Shown: piece after piece, positions 45,995 through 55,744 of the stretch
How positions within the stretch are numbered: the stretch's first letter is position 1
How the letters are laid out: every line of letters starts with the position of its first letter
NCBI GenBank assembly: GCA_949592205.1
Contig: CATIUR010000003.1
Span: forward strand, 78,520,501 to 78,584,500
Length of the DNA: 64,000 bases
From: Helichrysum umbraculigerum
Lineage: Eukaryota; Streptophyta; Magnoliopsida; Asterales; Asteraceae
Direction: 5' to 3'
Program-made: the position numbers and the translations under genes
Notes under the pieces: generated by a model
The model's input: only the letters and a program-made list of their open reading frames with translations
Databases searched by the model: none
Told to the model about the DNA's origin: nothing

Positions 45995-46942
45995 TTAGAA
46001 AATATTTTTTTTATTTCTGGTCCAATTTATTAAACTTTCCTTATGGGGTAAAAAATATCCATCAAATATAGTATTATCATTTAATTTTTTATAGTTAATT
46101 ACCATTCTTGCTTTTCCTCTTGTTATTTCTGCATGTTTTCTTACTAAAAAGGCAGGAGAACTATGAGGGCTATGACTAGGTCTAATTAATTTAAGATCCA
46201 ACAATTCTCTTATTTGATTTTTAAATTCTTTTTGGTCTTCAGGATTGTATCTCATAGGTTTAACTCTAATGTCTTTATCTTTATCTTTCATTTCTAGTTT
46301 TGCCATTATTTGATTTTTATTCCAGAATTGTAATGGATTTTCACTATAACATTTTTTAAGTTTTATTTTTGTATTTTCAATATCTATATCGAGTCTTCTT
46401 AAATTTACTTGGTAGTCTAGGAGTTTTTCTTCTTGAAATATTAACATAGGTATACTTTTCTCAAGAATTGGCTTTTCTTTATATCCTATATCATTCTCAT
46501 TTAATCTAGGTTTAAAATTAAGAGGGAAAGTTCTTGAGTAAGCCTTTTTTATTCTTCTAACAACTATTAAACTGTGACAGGGTGTCTTTAAAATTACTTG
46601 ATATGTAGTAAAATCAAAAGTTACTTTAATAAATCTTTGCAGAAAATTATTTCCTAATAAAATATCAGAACCTGAATTATGAAAATAAAAAGGAGGGCAT
46701 TTAACCATAAATGATCCGATTAAAATTACTGGTTCTCTAACTCCTTTATTTAAAGGGACAATATTTCCAGAAAATGACACACCTCTATAAGGTTCTAAAT
46801 CTTGGTGGTATTCTTTTGGAAAACAGTTTGGTTTACATACACAAACACCTGCACCACAGTCTATAAAAGCAGCAAAATATTCTGCTTTATAATCTTTGTA
46901 AGTAATTCCTACGGGAATATAAATACTCACAGGACTAGTCAT
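45995..46942 (-). CDS. Pararetroviral protease and RT N-terminus, 315 aa (frame-broken at its end)
   Basis: Begins with a retropepsin-like domain: AAFIDCGAGVC near residue 27 (Cys where Thr or Ser is usual) and ILLGNNFLQRF near 98. The start of RT follows (LIRPSHSPHSSPAFLV, ARMVINYKKLN). Its ATG overlaps the stop of the movement-protein ORF as ATGA. Translation stops early because of the frame change. Confidence 0.8.
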   Translation of the reverse strand: MTSPVSIYIPVGITYKDYKAEYFAAFIDCGAGVCVCKPNCFPKEYHQDLEPYRGVSFSGNIVPLNKGVREPVILIGSFMVKCPPFYFHNSGSDILLGNNFLQRFIKVTFDFTTYQVILKTPCHSLIVVRRIKKAYSRTFPLNFKPRLNENDIGYKEKPILEKSIPMLIFQEEKLLDYQVNLRRLDIDIENTKIKLKKCYSENPLQFWNKNQIMAKLEMKDKDKDIRVKPMRYNPEDQKEFKNQIRELLDLKLIRPSHSPHSSPAFLVRKHAEITRGKARMVINYKKLNDNTIFDGYFLPHKESLINWTRNKKNIF

Positions 46943-48261
46943 TTTGGTATATATATTAATTTTCTATTATGAGTTATTTTTAAGCCGTATGAGCTTAATT
47001 GATAGGGTTTGACATTTTCTAAAAATGTTAATCCTAACATTATTTCTAAAGAATCGTCATTACTTTCATTTTCTATTAATAATCTTAGAGGGATTTTATC
47101 TTCTCCAAATTTAATTATGGTTTCTATTGCTTCATCTATCTCATGTAGTTCACCATTAAAATTTGTATACTGGTGAGGTTCATTTAATTTATGTCTGATT
47201 AAATTTTTGCATAGCTTATGACTTATGTAATTACCATTTGCTCCTGTATCTATTAGTATATTAACATTAGAATACTTTGATCCGTCAAAATATTCTCCCT
47301 GTATCTTATAATTTTTTAAATTATTTTCTTTTTCTATTATCATATGTTCAAATCTATTAGAGTTAATCTTTCTTTCATATGGATTACTAAACACTCTTTT
47401 ATCTGAAAATGTCATACTAGGTGTTAATTGGTTAGACATCAATAATGGTTTATCTTGTAAATCTAGATTCAAAGGTCTATCATCTATTTCTTCAATTTTA
47501 GTTAGTGTTGGCATTTGAATTTGACACACATCACTAAATAAAAAAGGAAAATCTATTGTATCTTTTATTGTGAAACAATCTGAGTGGTGTGTATTTGATA
47601 AGGCATAAGAAATTGCATAAGTTATTGAATATGGTCTATTATTTTGTCTAAAAAAATCTTTTCTTTTAAAGTCTTGTAATAAACTTAATGTTTTATCAAA
47701 ATCTTTGTCTTGTAAATTATAAGATATTCTAGGATATATATTAAATTTAAGCTTTCCGTATTGTAAATTTTCTCTTAAAATTCCTAAGCATGCTTCTTCT
47801 CTATTTTGTATCCTATTATCCATTATTGCTAAATCTATCGGAGTATCAATTCCTTCTTTAAAAGTTGATCTTATAATGATTTGAATGGCTCCAATATGAA
47901 CCCATCCAAGTGTATTTCTAATATTTTGTTTTATACTTTGTAACTTATTTTGTATATCTTTTTTAGATAATAAAGGTATCATTACTTTATTAGAGGTTAC
48001 ATTTATATCAAGAGCCCTTTCTTGAATATTCAATCCAAAGAATAAATTATGATTTCTAGGTTTTATTCCCAATTTTTGTAAAGTATTTACCTTAAATCCA
48101 GAATAATTTGACAATGAGAAATTTTCATGTTGAATTTGTTTTAATTTCTTTTTATCTATCAAAATTTCTTGTTTGTATTCTCCTAGATACTCATTTTGTA
48201 CATCTATAATATATTTATCTGTATCAATAATACTTGATGTTGCTAGATCTAAATTATTCAT
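46939..48261 (-). CDS. Pararetroviral movement protein with C-terminal retropepsin-like domain, 440 aa
   Basis: Residues ~100-240 match the 30K-superfamily movement protein of caulimovirids (GWVHIGAIQIII, GIDTPIDLAIMDNRI, YGKLKFNIYPRISY, ITYAISYALSNTHHS). Such proteins modify plasmodesmata for cell-to-cell spread. From about 335 a complete second aspartic-protease-like fold appears: ILIDTGANGNYISHKL, then IMLGLTFLENVKPY near 405. The start overlaps the coat ORF by 8 nt and the stop overlaps the next ATG by 4 nt. The frame is intact. Confidence 0.85.
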   Translation of the reverse strand: MNNLDLATSSIIDTDKYIIDVQNEYLGEYKQEILIDKKKLKQIQHENFSLSNYSGFKVNTLQKLGIKPRNHNLFFGLNIQERALDINVTSNKVMIPLLSKKDIQNKLQSIKQNIRNTLGWVHIGAIQIIIRSTFKEGIDTPIDLAIMDNRIQNREEACLGILRENLQYGKLKFNIYPRISYNLQDKDFDKTLSLLQDFKRKDFFRQNNRPYSITYAISYALSNTHHSDCFTIKDTIDFPFLFSDVCQIQMPTLTKIEEIDDRPLNLDLQDKPLLMSNQLTPSMTFSDKRVFSNPYERKINSNRFEHMIIEKENNLKNYKIQGEYFDGSKYSNVNILIDTGANGNYISHKLCKNLIRHKLNEPHQYTNFNGELHEIDEAIETIIKFGEDKIPLRLLIENESNDDSLEIMLGLTFLENVKPYQLSSYGLKITHNRKLIYIPK

Positions 48262-49561
48262 TTTCGGAAGAAGTATATTCTGTTTCGGTTAATATAAATA
48301 TGCTTTCGTCAGAGTCTACATCTTGAAAATCTTTTATGGGTATAAATTCTCCATCATCTATCATTTTTTCAATATCGTTATCTAACTCAAATATTTTTAG
48401 ATTTTTATTAAACTTCTTTGGGCATCTATTAGCATAATGTCCTTTTTCTTTGCAAATATAACATGTACATTCTTTAGAATTTTTCTTTCTTTTATATGTA
48501 GGTTTATTGGTTTGGTTATATCCTCTTTTCTTGTAGTATCTAGTTTTTCTTTTCTTAAAATATCTTTTCTTAAAATGAGTTCTTTTTTTATATTTTCTTT
48601 TTATCTTTCCATAATAGTAAGTGCTATCACATCCTATCATTATAGGCATTTTAGGATTACTACAACATAAAGCCACTTTTTTCTTTAAACATCTACTCAT
48701 TTTTGCTAAAAGTGCATCACCACACCATTCACTTAGTTTATCTCTAACATGTGTGATTCTTTTACCTAGAGTATCAGTGGTTCCTGGATTATAAGTATTA
48801 ATTAATTTCTGTCCCCATGGGTCGGGTATTTTTGCAAAAAACAATGGTAAGTAACTAGTAGTATTTTCTACTTGATTATATATATGATAATAATAATCTT
48901 GAAAAACACATATGTATCTGTCTATTTCACAAATATCACATAATTGCAATCTTAACAAAGCAGTAGAGTATTTTTGAACTGTTGCGGGGTCTTTTATAAT
49001 ACTACCTTCTCCACAAAATTCTAATCTAAATGCTTCTACGGCTCTTGTTAATATATTTGCCATCGTATCATCTGTTTCAAATATACTTCTTTTAAAATCT
49101 GGGTGTATATTTTGCCAATATCTTAAAGCACTATTTAACAGGGTTCTTTCTAAAAATCCTTTTATAGTTTCTATATCCATTTTATTTACAGAGACTGCTA
49201 TTCTTAGAGCCGTTTCCCATTTATGTATGGCTTCTTCTGTATTATTAACACAATCTATATCTAAGTATATTCCAAAGGGATTGATTGGTTCATTTCTCAT
49301 GCTCTCATAAGGTTTATAGTTACTATCTTTATTCATTGTTGTTTTAATGGCAGCATATCCTTGTGTAGGTCTATTAAATTCATTTCTTATCTGTGTATTA
49401 CTACCGGTTGGTACATCATTAACATTAGGAACCCATTCTTCTGTTTTTACTTCAGGTTTCATATTTACAAAATTTTCTTGTAAATCTATTTCACCTATTT
49501 GTGTTACTAAATTATCAATTTTAGGTGGAATAAAAATATCTATTTCTGAGTCAGAACTCAT
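48254..49561 (-). CDS. Pararetroviral coat protein with zinc knuckle, 435 aa
   Basis: The N-terminus is acidic and starts SSDSEIDIF. A structured middle is followed by a strongly basic stretch (KKRTHFKKRYFKKRKTR) and a CCHC knuckle CYICKEKGHYANRC near residue 370, then an acidic tail. This acid-core-basic-knuckle-acid layout is typical of caulimovirid capsid proteins, which bind nucleic acid through the basic region and knuckle. Its ATG overlaps the stop of the 83-aa ORF as ATGA. Confidence 0.88.
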   Translation of the reverse strand: MSSDSEIDIFIPPKIDNLVTQIGEIDLQENFVNMKPEVKTEEWVPNVNDVPTGSNTQIRNEFNRPTQGYAAIKTTMNKDSNYKPYESMRNEPINPFGIYLDIDCVNNTEEAIHKWETALRIAVSVNKMDIETIKGFLERTLLNSALRYWQNIHPDFKRSIFETDDTMANILTRAVEAFRLEFCGEGSIIKDPATVQKYSTALLRLQLCDICEIDRYICVFQDYYYHIYNQVENTTSYLPLFFAKIPDPWGQKLINTYNPGTTDTLGKRITHVRDKLSEWCGDALLAKMSRCLKKKVALCCSNPKMPIMIGCDSTYYYGKIKRKYKKRTHFKKRYFKKRKTRYYKKRGYNQTNKPTYKRKKNSKECTCYICKEKGHYANRCPKKFNKNLKIFELDNDIEKMIDDGEFIPIKDFQDVDSDESIFILTETEYTSSENE

Positions 49562-49809
49562 TGTTTGTAATCTTTAGGTATTTTCATATTAAGTAACTGC
49601 TTTATTAATGGGTCTTGAGTCTTTACTCTATCTTTTTCTAAACACATGTCTACTTTATTATTGTCTTTAATTAAAATTTGAATATTTTTCAATTCATTAA
49701 TTATTTTTTCTCCATAATATATAATAGTTTTTTGTATCTCTATTAAATCTTTATCTAATTTAAGAGTATTATCGTTTTCTTCTAATAGCATAAAATCACT
49801 TTTATTCAT
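49558..49809 (-). CDS. Pararetroviral small ORF, 83 aa, coiled-coil-like
   Basis: It is charged and helix-prone with heptad-like Leu/Ile spacing, directly upstream of the coat ORF. In position and size it resembles the virion-associated protein of caulimoviruses. No motif confirms this. It starts at a TAATG overlap with the preceding ORF's stop. Confidence 0.5.
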   Translation of the reverse strand: MNKSDFMLLEENDNTLKLDKDLIEIQKTIIYYGEKIINELKNIQILIKDNNKVDMCLEKDRVKTQDPLIKQLLNMKIPKDYKQ

Positions 49810-49810
49810 T

Positions 49811-50031
49811 ATGATGAGTTATAATTCCAATCTGTATTATCATAAACATAGTCAGAATCAGTTAATTCATATCTATCAAAACTAAAGTCTTCATCAGAAA
49901 TATAATCTTCAAAATCTTCTATTATTTGATTATTCGTTTGCTCAATAACTAAAGTTTCATTGTTTACTAAATAAAAATTACTAATATTATTGTATTAAAT
50001 TCTAAAAAGTTAAAAATATCTTCTATCCCTT
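49811..50031 (-). pseudogene. N-truncated acidic viral ORF fragment
   Basis: On the minus strand an open frame without a start codon ends SDYVYDNTDWNYNSS at a TAA that overlaps the next ATG. It is rich in Asp, Glu and Tyr. A possible upstream part in another frame begins at the repeat boundary, suggesting one more frame change near 49990. Identity is unknown. Confidence 0.5.
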
Positions 50032-50210
50032 GGTCAACAAATAATCATTACATATTAATTATGAAATTTTTGTAAGTTGTAATTTCCAGGTCTCATTTAT
50101 TACTAGTAAATAGTAAATCATTAATCATGTTCTTATCTATTTATTTTTGCATTTTCAATATTTTTTATTTGTGTTTAGTAATACATACATTAATTATTAT
50201 TATTTTTTAA
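50032..50210. repeat. 179-bp direct repeat flanking the endogenous pararetrovirus, right copy
   Basis: Partner of 42863-43041 with one mismatch. The start-to-start distance is 7169 bp, within the range of circular caulimovirid genome lengths. Confidence 0.92.
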
Positions 50211-51859
50211 ATCCTTCTTTTTATTTGACTTTCTACGTTTATCGTTATTAATTATTGTTATTATTACACATAAAAAATATGTATAAATTATTGAATATAC
50301 AAACAAAAAATTGAGATGAATTATAAAAGATAAACTTAATTATGGTAAAAAGGTATGATATATATATTCGAGAATAGATGTGTATTACGCGAACAACCGA
50401 AGTTATCCATTGTTCATGTTACGAGCATGGCGGTATTTGAAGGTTTGCAAGTACAATAAAATTGATTACATTTCATATATAAGTTAGCTAAAAAAATAAA
50501 ATATTCGTGTCACATGTTATTTGTTATTATTCGAGCTCGAATTCGATGCTCCTTTGATCCAATAGTTGAGTCTAATTACTCGGCTCGTTAACAACCCTAG
50601 TTGTAATCCAATAGTTATGTCTATATCCAAAAGATCAAATGAAACATGAGAAAAATGCATGTTTGCAATTTTAACTTAAGTAAAGGCGTAAAAGTTACCT
50701 ATATAAATGTGGTTGTTATTTTAGATAACTTATAATATTATGACGTTTCTTATAAATTTAGATTAATCCATCTCTTAGTGGGTTTTGGATTTTGTTCAAA
50801 ATAAAGAAGAAGAAGAAGAAGAAGAAAAAACAACATTTACGTTTATTTTTAAAAAGTATGTTAATGTTAAGAGAAAATTACAAAAACCGTCCTTATGGTT
50901 TGACCTGAATTGCACATTCAGTCCTTTAATTAATTTAATTACATAGATGGTCCTTTCTTTTGAAACTTGTTACATAAATAGTCCTTTACACTAACGACTG
51001 TTAAATCTCCGTTAAAAAGGATCACGTGTATAGTTTTTTTTATTCTTTTAAATTTTATAATTTTTGAGTGGATATAAATTATAAAATTTAAAATATGTAT
51101 ATATACATTATTAGGTGCATAACATCATTTTCAGCTTTCACATTTCGCTTAGCAAATTCATTGTCAAATTGTTCATCTTCCACATTTGTCTTTCACCACT
51201 CAAGGACTCTCCATTACCCATTCATCTTATCTCGCAATGACTTTAATGGCCACCATCTCTTCTCTTTTGTATCCTTTTCGATGACCTTAGCTTTAAAGTA
51301 AAATGACGTTGAAAAGTGGGAACTAATTAAGTTAAAAATGTATATTTAGGTAGGAAAAGATGGTGGTGGAATATAAATTTGATGTTATAGATAAATGTGT
51401 TAACGAACCGAGCACTTAATGAGCTACTCGAGTTCGAACTCGTTTATCTCGAATTCGAGCATAATACTATTCGAGCCCGAGTCAAGTTCGAACATAAAAA
51501 GACTACTCGATTAGTTTCACGAGCCGAGCTTCAAAACAATAAATTTGACTCGGCTCGTTAGGATGAGATGAGCACACTATAAATATTAACATCAAGAATC
51601 TAATTACATACTTATTACATACTTATTACAAATTTATTATAACTATTATTATTTATTATTTATTATATTATATAGGAAATATCATGGCATGTCGTTGGAT
51701 ATTTACGGTTATAATAATTTAATTTAATTAATTACTAATGTATTAATTACTAATTTATTATAATTATAATTATTTATTATATTCAAAATATCCCTAACAC
51801 ATTTGCTATTTTCGGTTATAATATTTAATTTTTTATTAATTACTATTTTATTATAATAA
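50211..51859. other. AT-rich spacer with TE scraps
   Basis: No gene is supported. It contains a (GAA)n run at about 50804-50826, a GAGCTCG-type MITE scrap near 50530-50600 and another at 51400-51560. A stretch near 50877-51005 (TACAAAAACCGTCCTTATGG style) resembles an end of a MULE-type element. Confidence 0.4.
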
Positions 51860-52730
51860 CTAGATATAAACCCATGCGATGCACGACAAATTAAATCATA
51901 AAACTTAACAAACATGTTGCATACCAACTAAAAGTAAATAGGAAAAGAAAATATTAGAAATTGTGTACCTGAGCTTGCACATATATTTGTGTTGAAGCAT
52001 AATCTTAATTTTGATAGTTATACTAATTTTTTTAACCATCTCAATAACATGTGGCATGCAATAATACATTATTACAGTGATTAAACGTGTAGTAGACTAT
52101 TCATGCAATAATACATTAAAACACTATACGTTAGCAAATTCGTAGGATATATACATGCAACAAAATATTAAATCACTAAATGAACAATAAGGCCAAGAAT
52201 TACGTCCTACCAGAAATTTACATGTGCGATAAATAAGGAATTGAAGTAACCAGAGAAATGTAAAAGATGTAAAAAATAAATGATAATATACGATAAAGAG
52301 TATCTATTAACCAAAAGTTGATAAATAAATATCAATACATCATAAGTATAATTATAGACAATGTGAATCATGATTTTAATCTAATTTAATTCAAATTTTG
52401 ATTATATATTTTAATAAAGGTAGTATTTGAGCGTAAATAAAACTCTAATTGTTTGATTATTCATAAAACTATTAACTAATTAATAATATAGTTAATTATA
52501 TTATTTGTGAAATCCTTAGCTTTACACAATTACGACTACTCTTTTTCCACATTATATACGGACTATTTATTTATTGAATAAAAAAGTAATAAATAATAAA
52601 TTTAAGAATTTGTTAAATAATATAATTGATTAAATAATTTGTTAAGTAGAATTATAATATGTTGTCACGTGTCATTGTTGCCTACGTGGCAAATCCTGGA
52701 GTCATTTTTAATACTCGCTTAGTATATACA
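51860..52730 (-). mobile_element. Helitron-like element
   Basis: On the minus strand the right part starts near TATACTAAGCGAGTATTAAA with a following GGATTTGCCACGTAGGC, and the left end reads GCATGGGTTTATATCTAG before a T. The CTAG terminus and its 5-10 nt upstream context match the end near 39495. The exact 5' TC end is not identifiable, so the limits are approximate. Confidence 0.4.
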
Positions 52731-53267
52731 TAAATAATAATTATTATTATTTATATTGAAAATATCCTGGCAAATCGTTGAATATTTACGGTTATACTTT
52801 TATTGGGTGAATTACATCTATATCTCTGTAAACCTTTAAAATTACACATATATCCTTATAAACTTTAAAATTACGTCAATATCCTCTCAAACTTTCAAAT
52901 TTCACATATATATCTAAATAAACAATTAAATCATTATTTAATTATTTTAACTATTAACACTTCAATCTAAATATATAAATATAATATATAATATAATGAT
53001 ATTTAAAATGGAGATATGTCACGGTAGAAGATTCTTGGGAATCATATGCCGATTTTTTTATTTTTTGTTATTTAATAAATTTGCCGAATTATATTCAATT
53101 TTTATAAAGTAATATTAAATATAATATTAAATATTAAGTATTATTATTTACGAGGTTTAGAGGTGGTAAGTGTAACTATCAACAAATTAATCAACATCGT
53201 CGGATCTATTTTGAAAACCCAATTAAGGGTTGAGATTACCCATGATATTTTGTTTTAAGTATAGTTT

Positions 53268-53298
<31 letters not shown>

Positions 53299-53528
53299 TT
53301 ATTATTATTATTATAATTAAATTTAAATACTGGAGTGAGTAATTTAATAGGGCCAACCCTTTCACCAGTGAATGTACGTTAAAAGTAGAGACCACCACAA
53401 ATTGAACCTATGAATGGCTATACCCTTTACCCAATACATATAGATTCCACTACCATATATTCTACCATTATTCTCCACACTACACGTCCGTTCATTTTCT
53501 TAAATCTCCTTGTAAGTTTTGACCATCA
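52731..53528. other. Spacer upstream of DUF674 gene D
   Basis: It is AT-rich with an (ATT)n microsatellite at about 53268-53314. The last 150 bp should hold the promoter and 5' UTR of the following gene. No other gene is seen. Confidence 0.4.
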
Positions 53529-54182
53529 ATGGCACCAGCTGCTTCGGAGGTAAGTTTGAAACTTCTAATCGACAAAAAAGGACACAAGGTGTTGTTTGCT
53601 GAAGCTGGTAAGGATTTCATTGATTTCCTCTTCACTCTTCTCACTTTACCAATCGGTACAGTCATTAGACTCTTAGACAACAATGGCATGGTTGGGTGTT
53701 TGGGTAAACTTTACCAAAGTGTCTCAGATCTAAACAATGACTACATGCAGTCTAACCAACAAAAAGATGTCCTCTTAAAACCCAAATCTTCAGTTTCATC
53801 TCATGTTCCTTTGTTGCCACATAATGAATGGTCGTCTCCTACTGTTGCAACAACGTATTATATGTGCCGGATATGTAAAAACTCGATTCTTTCCTCAACT
53901 TCTCGTAGTTGTCCTTATTGTGGTAACACAATGATTAACGCTGTCACACACCATGTTCCTAAGCCATCTACAGCTCCAGCTCCTGCTAATGCAGTTGGAG
54001 ATAAAGGTGGATTTGTGAAGGGGGTGGTAACTTACATGGTGATGGATGATCTTGTTGTTTCTCCGATGTCTACGATCTCTAGCATTACTCTGCTCAACAA
54101 GTTTAACATTAAGGATGTGGGTGCGTTAGAGGAAAAAGTTGTTGATGTTGGCATGGATGATGTAACTAATTTCATTTTATCA

Positions 54183-54264
<82 letters not shown>

Positions 54265-55085
54265 TTATATATAATCGCGCTATTTTATTAGCTAATAGCT
54301 AGTAACTGTAACCTAGCTAGTGTACCATTAATTGGATTGATGGATCAGGTGGTTGGTTTTTTTTTTTTTTTTTTTGAGAGTAATATAACATGGGGTTTCG
54401 ATCATGTGGAGTACTACTTGAGGTGGTCGTTAGAGTACTTAGACCATCCGTAACCGTAACACCAGAACGCCACTTTTTCAGCTGCCACATCAGCGCCACA
54501 TCATCATCAAACTATAACACCAGAATGCCCCTAATCATAACACCAGAACGCCACTTTAAAAAAAACATTTTTCTTTTTTTTTTTTACGTAAACAAGGCAA
54601 AGAAAAAGCAAAAAAGAAAAAAAAACCGTGTGGACCCCACCAAAACGCTCAAAAACGCCTCGTTATATGACCCAGAACGCCGTCCAGAACGCCGTCCAGA
54701 ACGCCGCATTACCGGCGTTCTGGCGTTGTGGTGCTTCAGAACGCTTGCCACATGTGTGCGTTACAGATGGTCTTAGTGACACTTATAATTTAATTTATTC
54801 CCTAATGTTTTTTCAAAGTCAGATCCTCCTTTTATTCTATGAAGCTCTTATATATATGTGCATAAATTGCATTACGTACAACACGTGTGTAAGATCGTTA
54901 TGTTTTAATAGTTCAAATATATCGGACCATATACATCATATCGTTCATAGTGACATTAAATATTGCATTTGTTTGGGAAACACACAAGTATTTGAATGGT
55001 GTTTGGTTTGATGGTATAGGGCTTGGAACTTTTGAAGCATGCTTTGAGCTCTAACACCGTATTGACAAATATCTTCCTCGGATGA
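53529..55085 (+). CDS. DUF674 family protein D, two exons, 232 aa
   Basis: Exon 1, 53529-54161 (211 codons), begins MAPAASEVSLKLLIDKKGHK. Exon 2, 55020-55085, follows GGTATAG and reads GLELLKHALSSNTVLTNIFLG to a stop, in phase. CRIC and CPYC pairs frame the putative zinc ribbon; VVTYMVMDDLVVSPMSTIS is conserved. The 858-bp intron holds a long (ATT)n tract and a Harbinger-type MITE. Without splicing the frame would run into a poly-Tyr translation of the ATT repeat, which is not a real protein end. Confidence 0.88.
54187..54264. repeat. (ATT)n microsatellite in the DUF674 D intron
   Basis: About 26 uninterrupted units, likely highly variable between individuals. Confidence 0.95.
54442..54772. 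mobile_element. Harbinger/Tourist-like MITE in the DUF674 D intron
   Basis: The ends GACCATCCGTAAC and GTTACAGATGGTC pair with one mismatch and are flanked by TTA on both sides (54439-54441 and 54773-54775), the 3-bp target of PIF/Harbinger elements. It is 331 bp and rich in CCAGAACGCC words. Related elements lie at 58227 and 60238. Confidence 0.8.
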
Positions 55086-55744
55086 AACTCTACAAGAGGT
55101 CTAAATCATATGCTTTGTGATCGATATGATATGATGCTTGTGTCTCACATGCATCCTATAAGTTATGCTTTTGTTTGTATTATGAGATTATCGTTAGTGA
55201 AGCCGCCTTCTGATTTCTAGTGATCGATGTAAGTACTTTGGCCGATGATCATTTTGAATCTTTGGCTGTCTATTATGTGTTTTGTGTTTTGTGAGATTCA
55301 TGGATGACACCAAATTTCTAGTCAAGAAAGTATTTTTGTGGTATGTAATCACTAGCAAAGTATTTCAAAATCCCGTTTAGTACAGATTAGATGATTTAAT
55401 TATACTAACATTTAATTAGTGAAAAGTTTTTTATTTTTATTATTTTCTTGTGTGATTTGTGAAAATAACAGAAGTGAATATAATTAAGTGTCTACTACAC
55501 AAGTTACATCATAAATTTGTTATAAGTGATAATATTTACACTTTTTGAGTGTCAAATGTCTTACATTTTATGAGGCATTTTTAAAAACATGGAAAAGGGA
55601 GTAGCCTTGTAATTAATACTTTTTCATTAATCAAATGAAATCAAACGACGATATTTAATAGATGCATGCATGCGTGTATCATTTCCAAATGTTTTAAACA
55701 CCGTGCAAGCCATCCCTAATCTCCAAATTCCACTCTTATAAAAT

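Larger units (their letters stand above)
43042..50031 (-). mobile_element. Endogenous pararetrovirus (Caulimoviridae), near genome-length copy
   Basis: A 6990-bp block on the minus strand carries, in order: an N-truncated acidic ORF, an 83-aa ORF, coat protein, movement protein with a protease-like tail, protease-RT-RNase H (broken by two frame changes), an inclusion/transactivator-like ORF, and a non-coding region with a TATA box and poly(A) signals. There are no LTRs. Coat-before-movement order and a last transactivator ORF resemble cavemo- and solendovirus-like lineages more than caulimovirus proper; the genus is not assigned. No clear tRNA-Met primer site was found. The reading-frame damage in pol makes this copy defective. 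Confidence 0.92.

Noticed and set aside
42863..50210. LTRs of a retrotransposon around the viral genes
   Set aside because: The 179-bp repeats lack TG...CA ends, primer site and polypurine context, and the gene set (movement protein, transactivator) is pararetroviral.
54162..54302. Tyr-rich C-terminus of DUF674 protein D
   Set aside because: This is read-through of the intron into an (ATT)n microsatellite; the conserved exon 2 lies at 55020-55085.
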